This document shows, in pieces, positions 10,942 to 22,550 of a stretch of 64,000 bases of DNA. A model generated the notes under the pieces. That model did not search any database, had not been told where the DNA came from, and saw only the letters and a program-made list of their open reading frames with translations. Positions within the stretch are counted from its first letter, which is position 1. Every line of letters begins with the position of its first letter. This DNA is from Takakia lepidozioides (Eukaryota; Streptophyta; Takakiopsida; Takakiales; Takakiaceae): contig CM060733.1 in NCBI GenBank assembly GCA_030704615.1, forward strand, positions 50,778,001 through 50,842,000. The letters run 5' to 3'. Position numbers and translations under genes: made by a program.

Positions 10942-11199
10942 CCTAGGAAATCACACTAGTTCCCAATCACACTAGTTCTTATGCTGAATTGCGTCTGCTA
11001 CTCTCTGTCATCTAACAGGGATTCAACTTTTTGCCTCGGTTGTCCCACCATTGACTGGGGTCAGCAAAGTATTCATTCCACACCTTCTCTCTGTTACCTG
11101 TTTTTGGATATTTTCTTGTTATCACATTGGCAGTATCATGTCAAAATCACTCCAAACTAGATTCATTCAACCAGCTAACCTGCAGAATTCAACATGGAA

Positions 11200-11990
11200 A
11201 TTTAGGGCCAACTCTGACAAGAGGGAAAAACAGGGTGAAATGTGTTGAAGAAGGTGCCTTCATTAGCGGTGCCTTGTTCTATCATTTGTGCCGCTACCGC
11301 TACTGTTTCCAGTTGACCATCTACCCAACGACCTAACTTACAGAATTCAATATGCATCTCAAGGCTGAGTCTGATGAGAGGGCAAAACAGGCTGAAATAG
11401 GTCGAAGAAGTAGGTGCCCTCACCACATTGTCCTTGACCTTGTGGCATGACCCATGCTTGGTAAATCCTGCCAACATTATATTCCACGTGATCAAGATTG
11501 TTGAGGCATTCTATTGAATTCTTGGTGAGCATCCATGATGCTCCCGCCCTTAACGTACATGTTGACAAGGGTGTTGAGTAGAAAAACATTTGGCGTGAAT
11601 CCACTTTGGATAATGTGCGGGTGCACCTGCTTTCTAGCTTCCAGACCTTTCATCTTGATGCACTTAAGCAAGAGACACACATAGGTATCTGAATCTGCTG
11701 AAATGCCTCCTTGGTTTAAAGTCTGTAGAGCCTCTGTCAGTCTGCCTGCCTCACTAAGCATCTTCACATGCGCAGAAGTGCCAGAAGAGGCATTGTGGAC
11801 TCCCTCTCTTGATCCTCTTTCAGAAGCTGCGATAATGGTTGAGGTGAGCATTCCAGAGCTTCTCGTCTCTGTTATCTGTTTTTCGATTCTTTCCTGTTGC
11901 CACATTGGCAGTAACATGTCAAAATCACTCCAAAACCACCGTAGATCCAGCAACGAGCTAACTTGCAGAGTTCAACATCAAAATTTAGGA
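11200..11990 (-). pseudogene. PPR pseudogene (array copy 2)
   Basis: The best preserved N-terminal copy is at 11492-11953: VHNASSGTSAHVKMLSEAG, then LTEALQTLNQGGISADSDTY, a first PPR (KCIKMKGLEARKQVHPHII) and FLLNTLVNMYVKGGSIMDA. It breaks down at about 11500, and the downstream segment shares a GTGCCCTCACCACATTG block with 10.3 and 12.06 kb. This marks repeated local duplication of the same defective gene. Confidence 0.8.
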
Positions 11991-12516
11991 CGACTATGAT
12001 AATAGGCATCTCAGGGCCGAGTCTGATGAGAGGCAAAACAGGCTAAAATCGGTCGAAAAAGGAGGTGCCCTCACCACATTGCGTGAAACCCCTCCGCGCT
12101 CAAGCACGCGGGGGCATCCTTTCCCCGCGCTGTTTTTTCGGGCACTTCGGGCAGGTCCCAAAGAAATTGACGACGACAATGACGTGTCTACGATGACCTG
12201 GCTATGATGACACACTGTCTACGATGACCTGTCTACAATGACGTGGCGACGAAACATGGCGAAGATGACGTGGCATTATGGCACCCTATTCCTGCTCTAC
12301 GCTAAACTAGCTTCCGACCTTCGGTCATCGCTAGAACTTATGTACACTAGGGCTTCGCGTTGCTCTGCACTACTAGTGACGAATTCTGAGAACTACGTTC
12401 AATTGGTACAAAAAGGGGATGGGTCATCCCCACGGCACGGGGTGAGTTGTTAATTTATTGATGGGGACTATTAAGTCTTATGAAAAGATGGACTACATTG
12501 TGTTCCGATACATGAT
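11991..12516. other. Spacer with short ATGACGTG-type repeats
   Basis: A run of imperfect repeats, variants of CTACGATGACCTG, occupies 12160-12280 in an otherwise unremarkable spacer. No gene is supported. Confidence 0.5.
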
Positions 12517-12905
12517 GCAATTTTGGATTGTGAATGTTCAAGTCTTATTAAAATGTATATTAATGCCATTATAAAGTCATTGGAGGATGGGGGTGCATGT
12601 GAAAACATTAAGGCTGCAAGATAGCATGTTTTACATGAAGGTGCAGTGCAATTTTGGATTGTGAATGTTCAAGTCTTATTAAAAGGTATATTAATGCCAC
12701 ACTAAAGCCATTGGAGGATGGGGGTGCATGTGAAAACATTAAGGCTAATAGCATGTTTTACATGAAGGTGCAGTGCAATTTTGGATTGTGAATGTTCAAG
12801 TCTTATTAAAAGGTATATTAATGCCACACTAAAGCCATTGGAGGATGGGGGTGCATGTGAAAACATTAAGGCTACAAGATAGCATGTTTTACATGAAGGT
12901 GCAAT
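12517..12905 (+). repeat. Tandem repeat, three units of 127-131 bp
   Basis: GCAATTTTGGATTGTGAATG starts units at 12517, 12648 and 12775. Each unit contains GGAGGATGGGGGTGCATGTG and ATAGCATGTTTTACATGAAG. Differences are a few substitutions and one small deletion. There is no coding frame. Confidence 0.9.
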
Positions 12906-13499
12906 GCATAGCCCACATTCTTGTGCATTTGTTGGTAAGATCTGTTTTGACTCACACTAAGTATGTGATTCAGTGATGGCAATACCTTGGAACCCGAGCC
13001 CTGGCCAAAAGGTAGTAGCTTCCCATCAGCTTCGAATAAGCATATATTCTCCACTACTGCAATGCACGACACCTGGGCACAAAAAACATCACCTATATGC
13101 GGGATGGATTCTTATTTTTGCAAAGGTTTCTGTCCCTTTGTGTAATTAACACATTCTATCTCTTCCTACGCTATCATTTGGCCTTCAATTATGTTATATC
13201 CATGGGGCTAACAGCCAAGCCGCTACAGCAAGAAACATCTATTCAGTTTGCAACATGGATGAGCACCTTAAGGATGATTTGAAGGGCCTAGCTATAGTCA
13301 GCACTAGATTGAAATCTAAACTGAGGGCGGGAGTCTACCTTAGAACAATAAACAGATGCAAACACGAAAAGGACATTGTCAATGCCGGCTGTGTGGTCGG
13401 CAATATTCATTTTCTGACCCTGCTGCCATGATCCATTTGGGAGCTAGAGGCTAACGTCAGTAAATATGTTGCGGTGGCATACAACAACAGAAATCCTTC
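12906..13499. other. Unassigned spacer
   Basis: No recognisable gene, RNA or repeat was found between the tandem repeat and the next PPR relic. Confidence 0.4.
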
Positions 13500-14075
13500 C
13501 ACAATGAATCATAGGTAATCTGGAGCTTGAAATCCGGCCCTCTTGGATGAATCTGGACCCAGATTCTATCCCTGCTCCTTCAGCTATCCATGCCTCTGCA
13601 CAAATCATGCATACATCATTGCCTTACTGCTAGCAGTTGACAACAACAGCCTCGAATTGGTTAGCATCCCATACAACAATTGCTCGGCCACATTTGGAAA
13701 ACATGTCCACGAGGATATTGTTTAGAATCACATCTGGTACAATTCCAGTTTTGGCGATGCAACCATGTACCTCTTTGCCCTTCTCCAGGGCTGCCAGGCT
13801 TGCACACGCACTGCAGACGCACACAAACGTGATGTGGTCGGGCGTCACCCCTTCCCGCATCATTTGCTCGTAGGTCTCCAAAGCCTCCATCCCACGCCCC
13901 TGCTATGCCTGCAAGCATCGCGTTCCACGACACCACATCTCGTTCAGCCATAGTGTTGAAAACTCCCTTCGTATCCTTAATGCACCCACATTTTGCATAT
14001 ATGTCCACTAGGGCAGTGTTCAAGATGACATCTGGTACAATTCCAGCTTTGACGATGTCACCATGGACCTCTTTC
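13500..14075 (-). pseudogene. PPR pseudogene (array copy 3), cut by a CACTA end
   Basis: Minus-strand motifs are NTALVDIYAKCGCIKD, GVFNTMAERDVVSWNAMLAG, MMREGVTPDHITF, CASLAALEKGKEVHGCIA and NILVDMFSKCG, in two frames. The left end (13505-13635) matches the N-terminal block of the copy at 10.8 kb. At its upstream side the conserved HGDIVKAG coding stretch stops abruptly at 14075, where CACTACTACG begins. This indicates transposon insertion into the relic. Confidence 0.8.
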
Positions 14076-14544
14076 CACTACTACGTTTAGGGGGGGGTTA
14101 GCGACGCCGGGACCCCGAGCGCACTAGACGCGACGACCCTCCTGCGACTGCTGCGCCGCGTAGGCACCCGACCCGGAAATTGCGACGTCTGCGCGTCGCC
14201 GCAGCGCCGCTCCGGTGACGCTTCGCCAGCTTGCGATTCAGCTACGTCGCTACAGTTGGGGCATGACCCACCAGCAAGCTGGGGGTTGCGACGCCCGAGT
14301 GTCGCACGTACCCTCTGCGACGCTCCCGCAAGGCTGCAACTCCAGGGAATCGCAACAACACCCTCTCACACTTAGTCGCGTTGGGAGGGCCGAGCTAGCT
14401 CGCGCTGGGGTTTGCGACGTCCCGACGTCGCAGCAATGCCACAATGGCGACGTTGCGATTCCCCGCAGTTGCAGGCCTGCTGGGGCGTCGCAAGTGCCCT
14501 CTTGCCTAGGGGTCTAGGATTGGGGATTGCTGCTACGTAATAAT

Positions 14545-14890
14545 TTTTTTTTGGCTGTGTTTTGTTCTGTGAATTCAACCCTTGCACCACTACATCCGTG
14601 CAAACTATTGGACCATATGCTTAATGACAGCGTTTGCAATGCGTGTGCAAATTTTGGGAGTGAACAAAAATCATTTGGACTGAAAACCATATTTTCTTCC
14701 CTCATTTGCACTCCGAAGTTGAGTTCTTTTCAACTTTATGCACTCTCCATAGAGAGTTCCGCAATAGTGAGTGAAGGAAACTCTTTGTTTTTTGTTTTAA
14801 TTTTTATTTGGTCCAAATTTTTCAATGGATGTAGTGGTCTGGGGTTTGCATTCACAGAACAAAATAGAGCTAAAACAAAAATCATTGAGT
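14545..14890. repeat. Fold-back segment, left copy
   Basis: TTTTGTTCTGTGAAT, then a Cys-codon-like spacer, then CCACTACATCC occurs forward at 14556-14600 and reverse-complemented at 14825-14885, so the segment can fold on itself. Positions 14605-14890 also match the reverse complement of 26935-27200. Confidence 0.65.
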
Positions 14891-15578
14891 AGGAAAAATC
14901 CGCAATCATAGATATTGTAAATGCAGGGGGTTGCGACCTCCAGGGGTCGCCTTGCGACGACATTGCGATGCCCCAACATCTCTGCAACGGAGGGGAATCG
15001 CAATATTGCCTTTTCTGTGTCTTTGCAAAGGTCAAGCTGAATGGATCCATTGTTGCAAATCTTTTTAGTCCTCCTTCTGTGCTACAATATAATAGGTCTA
15101 TCTTGCATGTGGGAGACCGTGATCAACCCGGGCGGCCTTATTGTTAAAGGGGTGGGGACACTAGGAAAGGAAAAGGGAAGGGCCATGGGATTAGAAGGTT
15201 GAGGGTAGATTGCTTTGGCAATGGCTTTGGCAACATTGTTGTCTTTCACACCAATTTCGAAGATTCTTTATGTTGCATCGAGATCATGGTAACCAAATCG
15301 ATTGAAGGGTTTCCAGGGGTAAGTCTTGGTCAGCACTTGTAGAACAAGAACCATGTCTTCCAACATTATTTCCCTCGTACAAAAACTCAACAATCCTAGC
15401 TTTTCGAGTCACAACTTCACTAAAATCATTCCTAGATCGCCACACCTACAAAGGATTTTTTTCATGGATTTTTCATTAATCAATCATAGAAATAAGCTAC
15501 ATGCATGTACATGTACAGTCAATCGAAGGGATGGGTACAATTATGTGCGAGAATTATTATGTAGCTTTGATTACGTGT

Positions 15579-18500
15579 CTAATCGACTTGAACATCATCA
15601 TCCGGAGCTTCTTCGTCCTCATTAAGCTGCAAGTCTTCTTGTTCGTCAGAGTCATTGTCATAAATGGCCTGGTCACCAAAAGGCACATCTGAATCATCTT
15701 CCACCTCGGTTTCAATGACCATGTCTTCATCTTCTTCTCCAACATCCGCATCTGATGGAGCCTCATTGTATAGGGTCCGGGATGCATTGTCCGGGCCGTC
15801 ATCATTCTCTTGTACCCCCTCTATCTAACCTCGGCCAACATCAGCGTCTCTTCCTCCTCCGCATTTGCCTCGCCCCATGTAGATCCCCGACCATGATAGG
15901 TACGTCTTCCTCTTGGCTGAGCATGCACAACCACCTTCCAATTTCCTGATCCGGAGAAGAAAACTTGCTCCATGTCTGAAGGCCATGAAAAAGGCTCATC
16001 GAAGGGATGATGAGTAGACTCGAGCTTATCTGTATTGATGCGCATGAAACCACACTTCGTCTTCCACTATTTGTTGCGGATGGCCCCACAAGATGTGGCT
16101 GGAACCACCTTGCCTTGAAGATAAGAGGCTGGTGCCTTGTATACTGAAATTGGAGTATGCTCTCAAGCTCTCCAAAGTAGTTGAGTGTGCTCATGGTAGG
16201 TCGTGTATCTCCCCTGCCCCACACGGAGTCTTGCCAATATGAGGCACACAAGCCAGAATCAAACGTTGTTTTGCGCTTCGTGTCAAGAGCACGAATGCAG
16301 AAATGACGACCATGAACCCAAACCGCCGTGTATGAGGTCGCAAATTGAGAGGGGCCCCTTGCAATGTCTTGCACCAAATCTGAAACCACCTCACCTTTCG
16401 CAATGATATCCTCTACTTTAGTCCAAAGCCAATGGCGAAATGAACTTAGAGGCTGCAATTCCATGGGCAATTCTCTTACGCCGACCCCTTGCTCGCGGAG
16501 CGCGTGTAGTCGCCCTTGCATGGTTCCGTCTCCACGCAACCGTCTCCTCATGTCGTTGCTGAACAAGGTTATTGTATCTTGCTTCCCACTCATGTATGGG
16601 TGGGGTGTTCTTCAGTATGAACTCATTAGTTTGGTTAATCACCATGATGGGTAATTTTACCCTCTTTGAATTTTTGGGCAAAACGATGTCATTGGTTCGT
16701 ACATCCTCAACTTCCTTCCACATCGGAGGGGCTTCCTTATCCACCCTTGCCAAGTACTCCATGCAGTAGAACATAGCCTCTTGCAATGTATACCCCTCCG
16801 CCATGCTACCCTCCGGGTGCGTCATTTGTCTTACATGTGCTTTCAAAGTCTTCATGTATCGCTCAAGGTAGTACATCCACCGAGAATGAACGGGGCCGAC
16901 AATCGAAGCCTCTTCCACTAAGTGCACTACCAAGTGCACTTGGATGTCAAAGAAGAAGGGAGGAAGGTGCATCTCCAACATACACATGACCACCGCCGCC
17001 TCCTTCTTCATGCGTGGAAAGTTTGCTTCTTCCAGCTCTTTGGAGCAAATCCACCGGAACAATGCTCCCAATCTATAGACTGTCTCGCAAACCTCGGGAG
17101 TCAATGTCCCACGTACTGCAATGGGCAAGATGTCTTGCAATAGATTGTGGTAGTCATGAGACTTCAAACCATGGACTCCGTCTTCTTCGTTGAACTTCGT
17201 ACGGAGGGATGACCCATAACCAGTTGGTGTTCGGACAACACTTATGGTGGCTATCACTTTTTTGTATTCCTCCTTTGTCCATTGCCAAGGTGTGCGCCTA
17301 TACTTCCACCGTACAACACCCTTTGGATCCACACCATTTTGTTCGGCCCATAGATGATGCATGCGACCCTGCTCCTCAAGCTCCTTTCTAACACCGGGAG
17401 AATCTCCTTTGGCAGCCACTCCCTTCTTTGCCGACGTGCCATGAAGAACGCGAAAAAAGGACGAGCAAACATTCTTCTCAATATGCATGGGATCTAGAAG
17501 ATGACGAATCTTCAGGTCCTACACATATCCCCACCCACAAATTCTTACACGTCTATTTTGTCGTGAAAGTGACAATGGAAATCATACAAAACATGCAATA
17601 TCACATGCATGCATAGCAATATTGATGGTGTTTTTGTGGAATATGTACCGCCCAATATGACAACTCGTAGAAGATTGAAAGTCGCTTCATGCCGGGCACC
17701 TCCACTTCATCGGACCCCTCCGGATGGGCCTCCTTCCATTGGTCTTCCCAAAAGTGCCCGGATGGTGTCACAGGTGGGGGACGTAACTCCACTTTGCCAT
17801 CAAACAAGTATTTGTCTCTTCTTCTCCAATCCTTTAGTGCTCAACCCCGAGCAAACAGTAAGTCCTGTAGACATTCCGCCACATTAGGAAAGACAAAAAA
17901 TTTCTATGTGCATCTACCCCACTACGGTGTAGAAGACTGTCGCCGCTACTTCAATCAATCCCAATCCTCATCAATATCCCTTGACAAGTAAATGTACGCG
18001 GGTTTCTCATGGGGAACATAATATACCTGGATAATCATGCATTGTCCAAAGCAAGATGCCTCTCATCTGAAAAGATTGTCCGGCCATAAGGTCAAGTGAA
18101 GCATCCAATGCCGGGACCCCCCTCCATAACTCCTTCAGGTCATCAACTAGAGGTCGCAACGTGTCCATGTCTTTCACTTGTTTTTTCCTTATGAGACATT
18201 CACACCATTAATTGTTTCAATGCTCCACCATGCTAATTATACTTCATAATGAATGACACATCTTACTACATGATTACGTCACTCATCAATCTTCCATCGG
18301 AATTGCGCCAAAGAGAAGAAGATTAATGTAAAATCCAAAGTAATAATAAGCATGAAATGAGAACACTCACCCGGTACAATGGCAGCCAACATGATATGAC
18401 ATTTTTTTATTGAAAGATACGGAGGGATGTTATAATTCACCATGGTCACCGGCCAAGTGGAATGACTACATGACTGGACAGAGAATGGGTTGACCTCATC

Positions 18501-19374
18501 CAAGGAGAAGCCGAGGCGGACATGTCATGGGTCCTCCAAGAGAAAATGCCACATCTCTTCAATATGCCTCCATGCTTGTGAATCTTGTGGCCCGCACACC
18601 TTTCCCGGGGGCCTCCGATGCGAGGCGTGCCATCTCATCAGTTCTGCCAATGAGGGGCTTCGGTAGTGTGCCTGCCGTCGCGGGATGATTGGAAAGTAGT
18701 GCATTTTCTAGCACCATCCCCATGTCGGCCCCATATCATAATCGGTGTCATTCATATCTCTAAGTAAAACCTTACGTCTTGTAGTGGTTGCAAAAAGGTA
18801 GAATGTAATATACAAGTGTATTGTGGCGCGGGTATACCTTGCGCAGGGCTTTCTTCCCTTGAACATCATCCCGATATCGGTCTTTGTTGCACTTTGGACA
18901 CTTGGTGAGTTTCGCATCCTCTCCGTAGTACAGGGTTTTATCACATGGACATGCATGAAAAATCTTATAGCCCATCCCCACAACATCCAAGGCTGCTCTT
19001 GCCTCTTTTCTTGATCGTGGCATTCTCGGCTTCAAATGTGGGGCAAGGATGTAGTCCGCAATAGTCCGCATTATGGCGGATATACCCACATTGCTTGTGC
19101 CAAACTGGATTTGCAAAGCAGTCAACAAGATGGTTGAAAGTCTACTCACTTTGGCCCCTTCGTATAAGGGAGTTTTGGCTTCTATTTCCATGTCATTCAA
19201 AGAGTCTGTGTCCTCATCTACCATCTGATGCATTAAGAGGTCCTCCATTGCTGCCACATCCTCATGCATAATTCCATTGTCATTGTTGTCCTCATCATCG
19301 GAGACCGCCATTTCAGACAGGGTCGGGTCTCTTTGATACGCACCCCCCTCCGAAAGAACAAAATCCCGGTTCAT
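15579..19374 (-). pseudogene. CACTA TNP2-type transposase, near-complete with a nonsense codon
   Basis: The exons read in the family's usual order. From 19374: an acidic N-terminus, then GMGYKIFHACPCDKTLYYGE and LTKCPKCNKDRYRDD. At 18712-18383: FPIIPRR, AELMRWH, HVRLGF, NPFSVQSCSHSTWPV and NIPPYLSIKK. At about 18185-17990: LRPLVDDLKELWRGVP and MRGILLWTMHDYPG. At about 17890-17620: FDGKVE and LSIFYELSYW. At 17488-15579: MHIEKNVC, then the DUF4218-like block (HLVVHLVEEASIVGPVHSRW, then RYMKTLKAHVR), a DUF4216-like block (HFCIRALDTKRKTT) and an acidic tail ending DDDVQVD. An in-frame TGA at 18525-18527 replaces the Arg expected in DPRxVRLG. The enzyme would excise and insert the element at its CACTA ends. 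Exon borders are approximate. Confidence 0.8.
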
Positions 19375-19639
19375 GACAAGATCATGAACTTCATGAATTA
19401 ACGTCGTGGGGTTGTGGCCGGCATCTTAAGATGCCAAAAACTACCATGTCATTATCAGTTTCCATACATGGCGTTGTTCATTATCATACAAGATAAAACC
19501 CAAAGTACACATTATATACACGAGGGGAATACATACATTGCTTCACCACATGAAGGAGACACTATATAATTCAAAATACCCAAATTCACATATAACGTCC
19601 ACCCAAACTCCCTTGAATATAGCATGAAAAACTGCATCC

Positions 19640-21098
19640 AAATACACATCAATGCCTAAGTATATATATACACGGTGGAGGAAGCCACGTCCTCAATGTA
19701 CAAAATATCTTCCTACGTCCATCTACACATGATGAAAGTCGGCTAACCGGGGTCTTCTCCTCTCCAGCCCTAATAGTCCTCCTTGCACATGTCATCACAA
19801 AAGTGGTGATGTTAGGGTCCAATCTACTATCCCCGTCATGGCGCTCATCCCAAAACACGTTGGCGTGTGGCCCGGCGGTAAGGTAACTGAACTGTTGATG
19901 AGCCCAGCCACGTTGCCGTACACATCGGGGTTTCCGTCACAATAAATATGGGCTTTGCGGCCCAAATTTCTCGCCCTTACATCATTGTCGTTCACAACAA
20001 GGATGTAAGGATGGATCAAGGACCCAAGGCCGTGTGTCTGCAATAATTGCCACTCCCGGTACCTCGGCCCAAAATAGGGGAACAAATCCACAGAATCCTC
20101 TCCTCCCCCAAAACTACATCCTCCATAAAAAAAAGTCCGCGACCCATACTAGGGTCCATTGCCTCCATCACGCAATACATGCGACCCCAAAAAAGAAAAG
20201 GCTCACCCTCGGGAATCGGAACTGGACAAGGCACAAGACATTGGTAGAAATGGGGTTGGACTCCCATCGTGAATAGCTCCTAGCACCACGATGACGTATG
20301 GTGCCGTCATCAGGCCGGCGAAGGCGCGGACCAACCGTGCGAAACAACTTCGGTCCACCTCTCCTAGGGGGCGGCGCCCGTCCATCACTTCGGGGGCCCT
20401 TCTCCCGGAGTGGGAACCTAGTGATCCATCGGTCCCAGTCATACACAGTCCCCAAAGGTGGTGGGATCCATCCGGGTCTGCCGGAGGACCCGGATACGGA
20501 CTCGGTGGCGGCTGTGGTCTCGACAATGGAGGGGAAGGGACACGTAGGTTGGTATGAGGGATCTCGCGTGGAGGTAGTACTGCCCGAGATGGCCGGGATG
20601 ACGATGGTGATGAGGAAAGAACATGTACAATAGGAGAACGGACGATGCGGATGATGGTGATGATGGGGGTGCCGATGTCGAGGATGTCGAACTCGGACTC
20701 GGTGGCGGCTGTGGTCTCGGCAATGGAGGGGAAGGGACACGTAGCCGGTCGTATGAGGACCTCGGATGGCAATGGTGATGAGGAAAGACCATCTACAATA
20801 GAGGAACGGACGATGCGGATGATGGTGATGATGGGGGTGCCGATGTCGAGGATGACGAATGTGTGTGCGTAGGTGACAAGCGCCTAGCCCGGTGCCCAAA
20901 AATAGAAAAACACGCATCGTACCCCGCTACCTCACAAACTGCATCTACGTCATGTTGCGAGAAAAAAATGTTCACATCCGGAACGGGGTGGGGCTCGTAA
21001 GAAGGAAGAAACCCGCATCGGTATGCCTCTTCAGCAAAAAAATTGCGAGCTTGGACATCAAGACGGGGCTGCAAGATGCATGATATGAAATGCATCAA
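19640..21098 (-). pseudogene. SET-like module with proline-rich linker, copy A
   Basis: Read leftwards from 21098: LQPRLDVQARNFFAEEAYRC, a repetitive Pro/His/Ser linker (20.2-20.9 kb, with an internal duplication of about 140 bp), then FWGRMYCVMEAMDPSMGRGL and, after a frameshift, DLFPYFGPRY, PYILVVNDNDVRARN, CDGNPDVYGNVAGLINSS, and finally TTFVMTCARRTIRAGEE. The order GxGL, D/PY, NVAGxIN and RxIxAGEE resembles a SET methyltransferase core. Residues decisive for activity (NHxxxPN, a final Tyr) are not clear. It sits about 250 bp upstream of the transposase N-terminus on the same strand. It is frameshifted and probably not translated intact. The SET call is an inference from motif order. Confidence 0.45.
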
Positions 21099-21356
21099 TA
21101 CTCAATTCACAAACGCGAGGTTTCATTAGATATAGTACTTTTAATTGAGGAGTACGTGAGAAGATATATGGACGACTTACCTTTGCTGCATCAGCAATCT
21201 CGTACTTGGCGTAATGTTTTTGCACAACATGGGGTCGCCCTCAACGGGTGGTTGTGGCACAGCCGACAACGAATCCTCAAACGTGACACGTTGATAAACA
21301 CACGGCATGACCTAGCACGAGAAAGAGGTAGAGTACCGTATTGTGACCCACTGTAA

Positions 21357-22550
21357 CCTCCGGAGGAGTTACACTCCCAACCCTTGGAAAAACTTGAAAA
21401 AAAAAACCCTACAAACGTAAAGCCATAAAAAAAAACAAAACCCTAAAAACAAAACTATATTGCAGCTAATCCTAAATTAACTATATTATAACTAACCCTA
21501 AACTAAACTATGTAACCCTTAAAACCCTAAGAGCCAAAGACCCAAAAACCCAAATGATCCTTGCAAAACCCCATAACCCAAAAAACCAAAAAAATAAAAT
21601 AAAAAATGAGAGGCCTCTTCAACTCACTCTGCGCAGATCTGCGAAACTGTGCGACGTCCCCCTGAGGCAGCGACGCTCGTGCGATTCCCCAACGTCGCAG
21701 CGGATCCTCCTCCTGCCAAGGTGGCCGCCCTTCTCTCCCCTTCTCTCTCCCCTTCGCGAAGGCGCCTGATCGCCGCCGAGGTTTTCCGGTGGGGTCGCCA
21801 CACTGGCGCGCCGCGGCTGCACCGACCGCCTCTCACTCCCCCTCTCAATCTCTCTATCTGATCTCTCTCTCCCTCACCCTCCTCCTCTCACTCTTCCTCC
21901 CTCCCCTCCCTCCATCCCTACTTTGTTTTTTTTTTTGCTCTCGAGCTCTCCCGGGCGCAACTACCCCCGCGCGCCGGAGCGTTTTCCGGCGGCGGTGATT
22001 GACACGCCACGGCGTTCAAACCCCGCGCGCCCTCTCTCTCACTCTCCCTCTCGCCCTAATCCCTCTCCCTCACTCTCTCTCTCCTCTTCTATGTCGTTTT
22101 GTTTTTTTTTTTGCTGTTTGAGCGAGCTGGGAGCGCGCCCCGTGACCTGCTGGTGGAGCGCCAGCCAAACGCCAGCGCGCGGGGACCGCCAGCGTGAAGG
22201 AGCTGCCGCGTGAGGGAGCTGCCCTCCTCTCCTCTCTCTCTCTCATTCTCCCTCTTAGCTCTCACTCTCCCTCGCCCTTATCTCTCTCCCTCATTCTCCC
22301 TCGCTCTCTCTCCCCTTCTTCTCCTTTTTTTGTTGTTTGAGCGAGGGAGTGTGCCCACACGACCTGGTGGCGGAGCGCCAGCGTGAAGGAGCTGTTGCGT
22401 GAGGCGCCCAACTGCAGGTAAGCAGCCATGCATTTCTGATCTTCATAGTGAGAGATTTCAGTGAGAGTTTGGGTTCCACGAGTAGACAGTGGAATCCCCA
22501 CGGATCTCATAGTATATAGGACAATAGAATAAGTTTCTTTAGTTTCAATT
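21357..22550. other. Low-complexity C/T-rich region with GCGACG motifs
   Basis: An A/C-rich stretch (repeated AAACCCTA-like words at 21.4-21.55 kb) gives way to TGCGACGTCCC / GATTCCCCAACGTCGCA at 21.65 kb, matching the left subterminal motifs. After that come CTCTCC-rich blocks that repeat GCCAGCG and GAGGGAGCTG words. No gene is supported. Confidence 0.5.

Noticed and set aside
20168-20917. 249-codon Pro/His-rich minus frame as an independent protein
   Set aside because: It is the repetitive linker of SET-like copy A read through a frameshift; the HPRHRHPHHHHHP runs are low-complexity.
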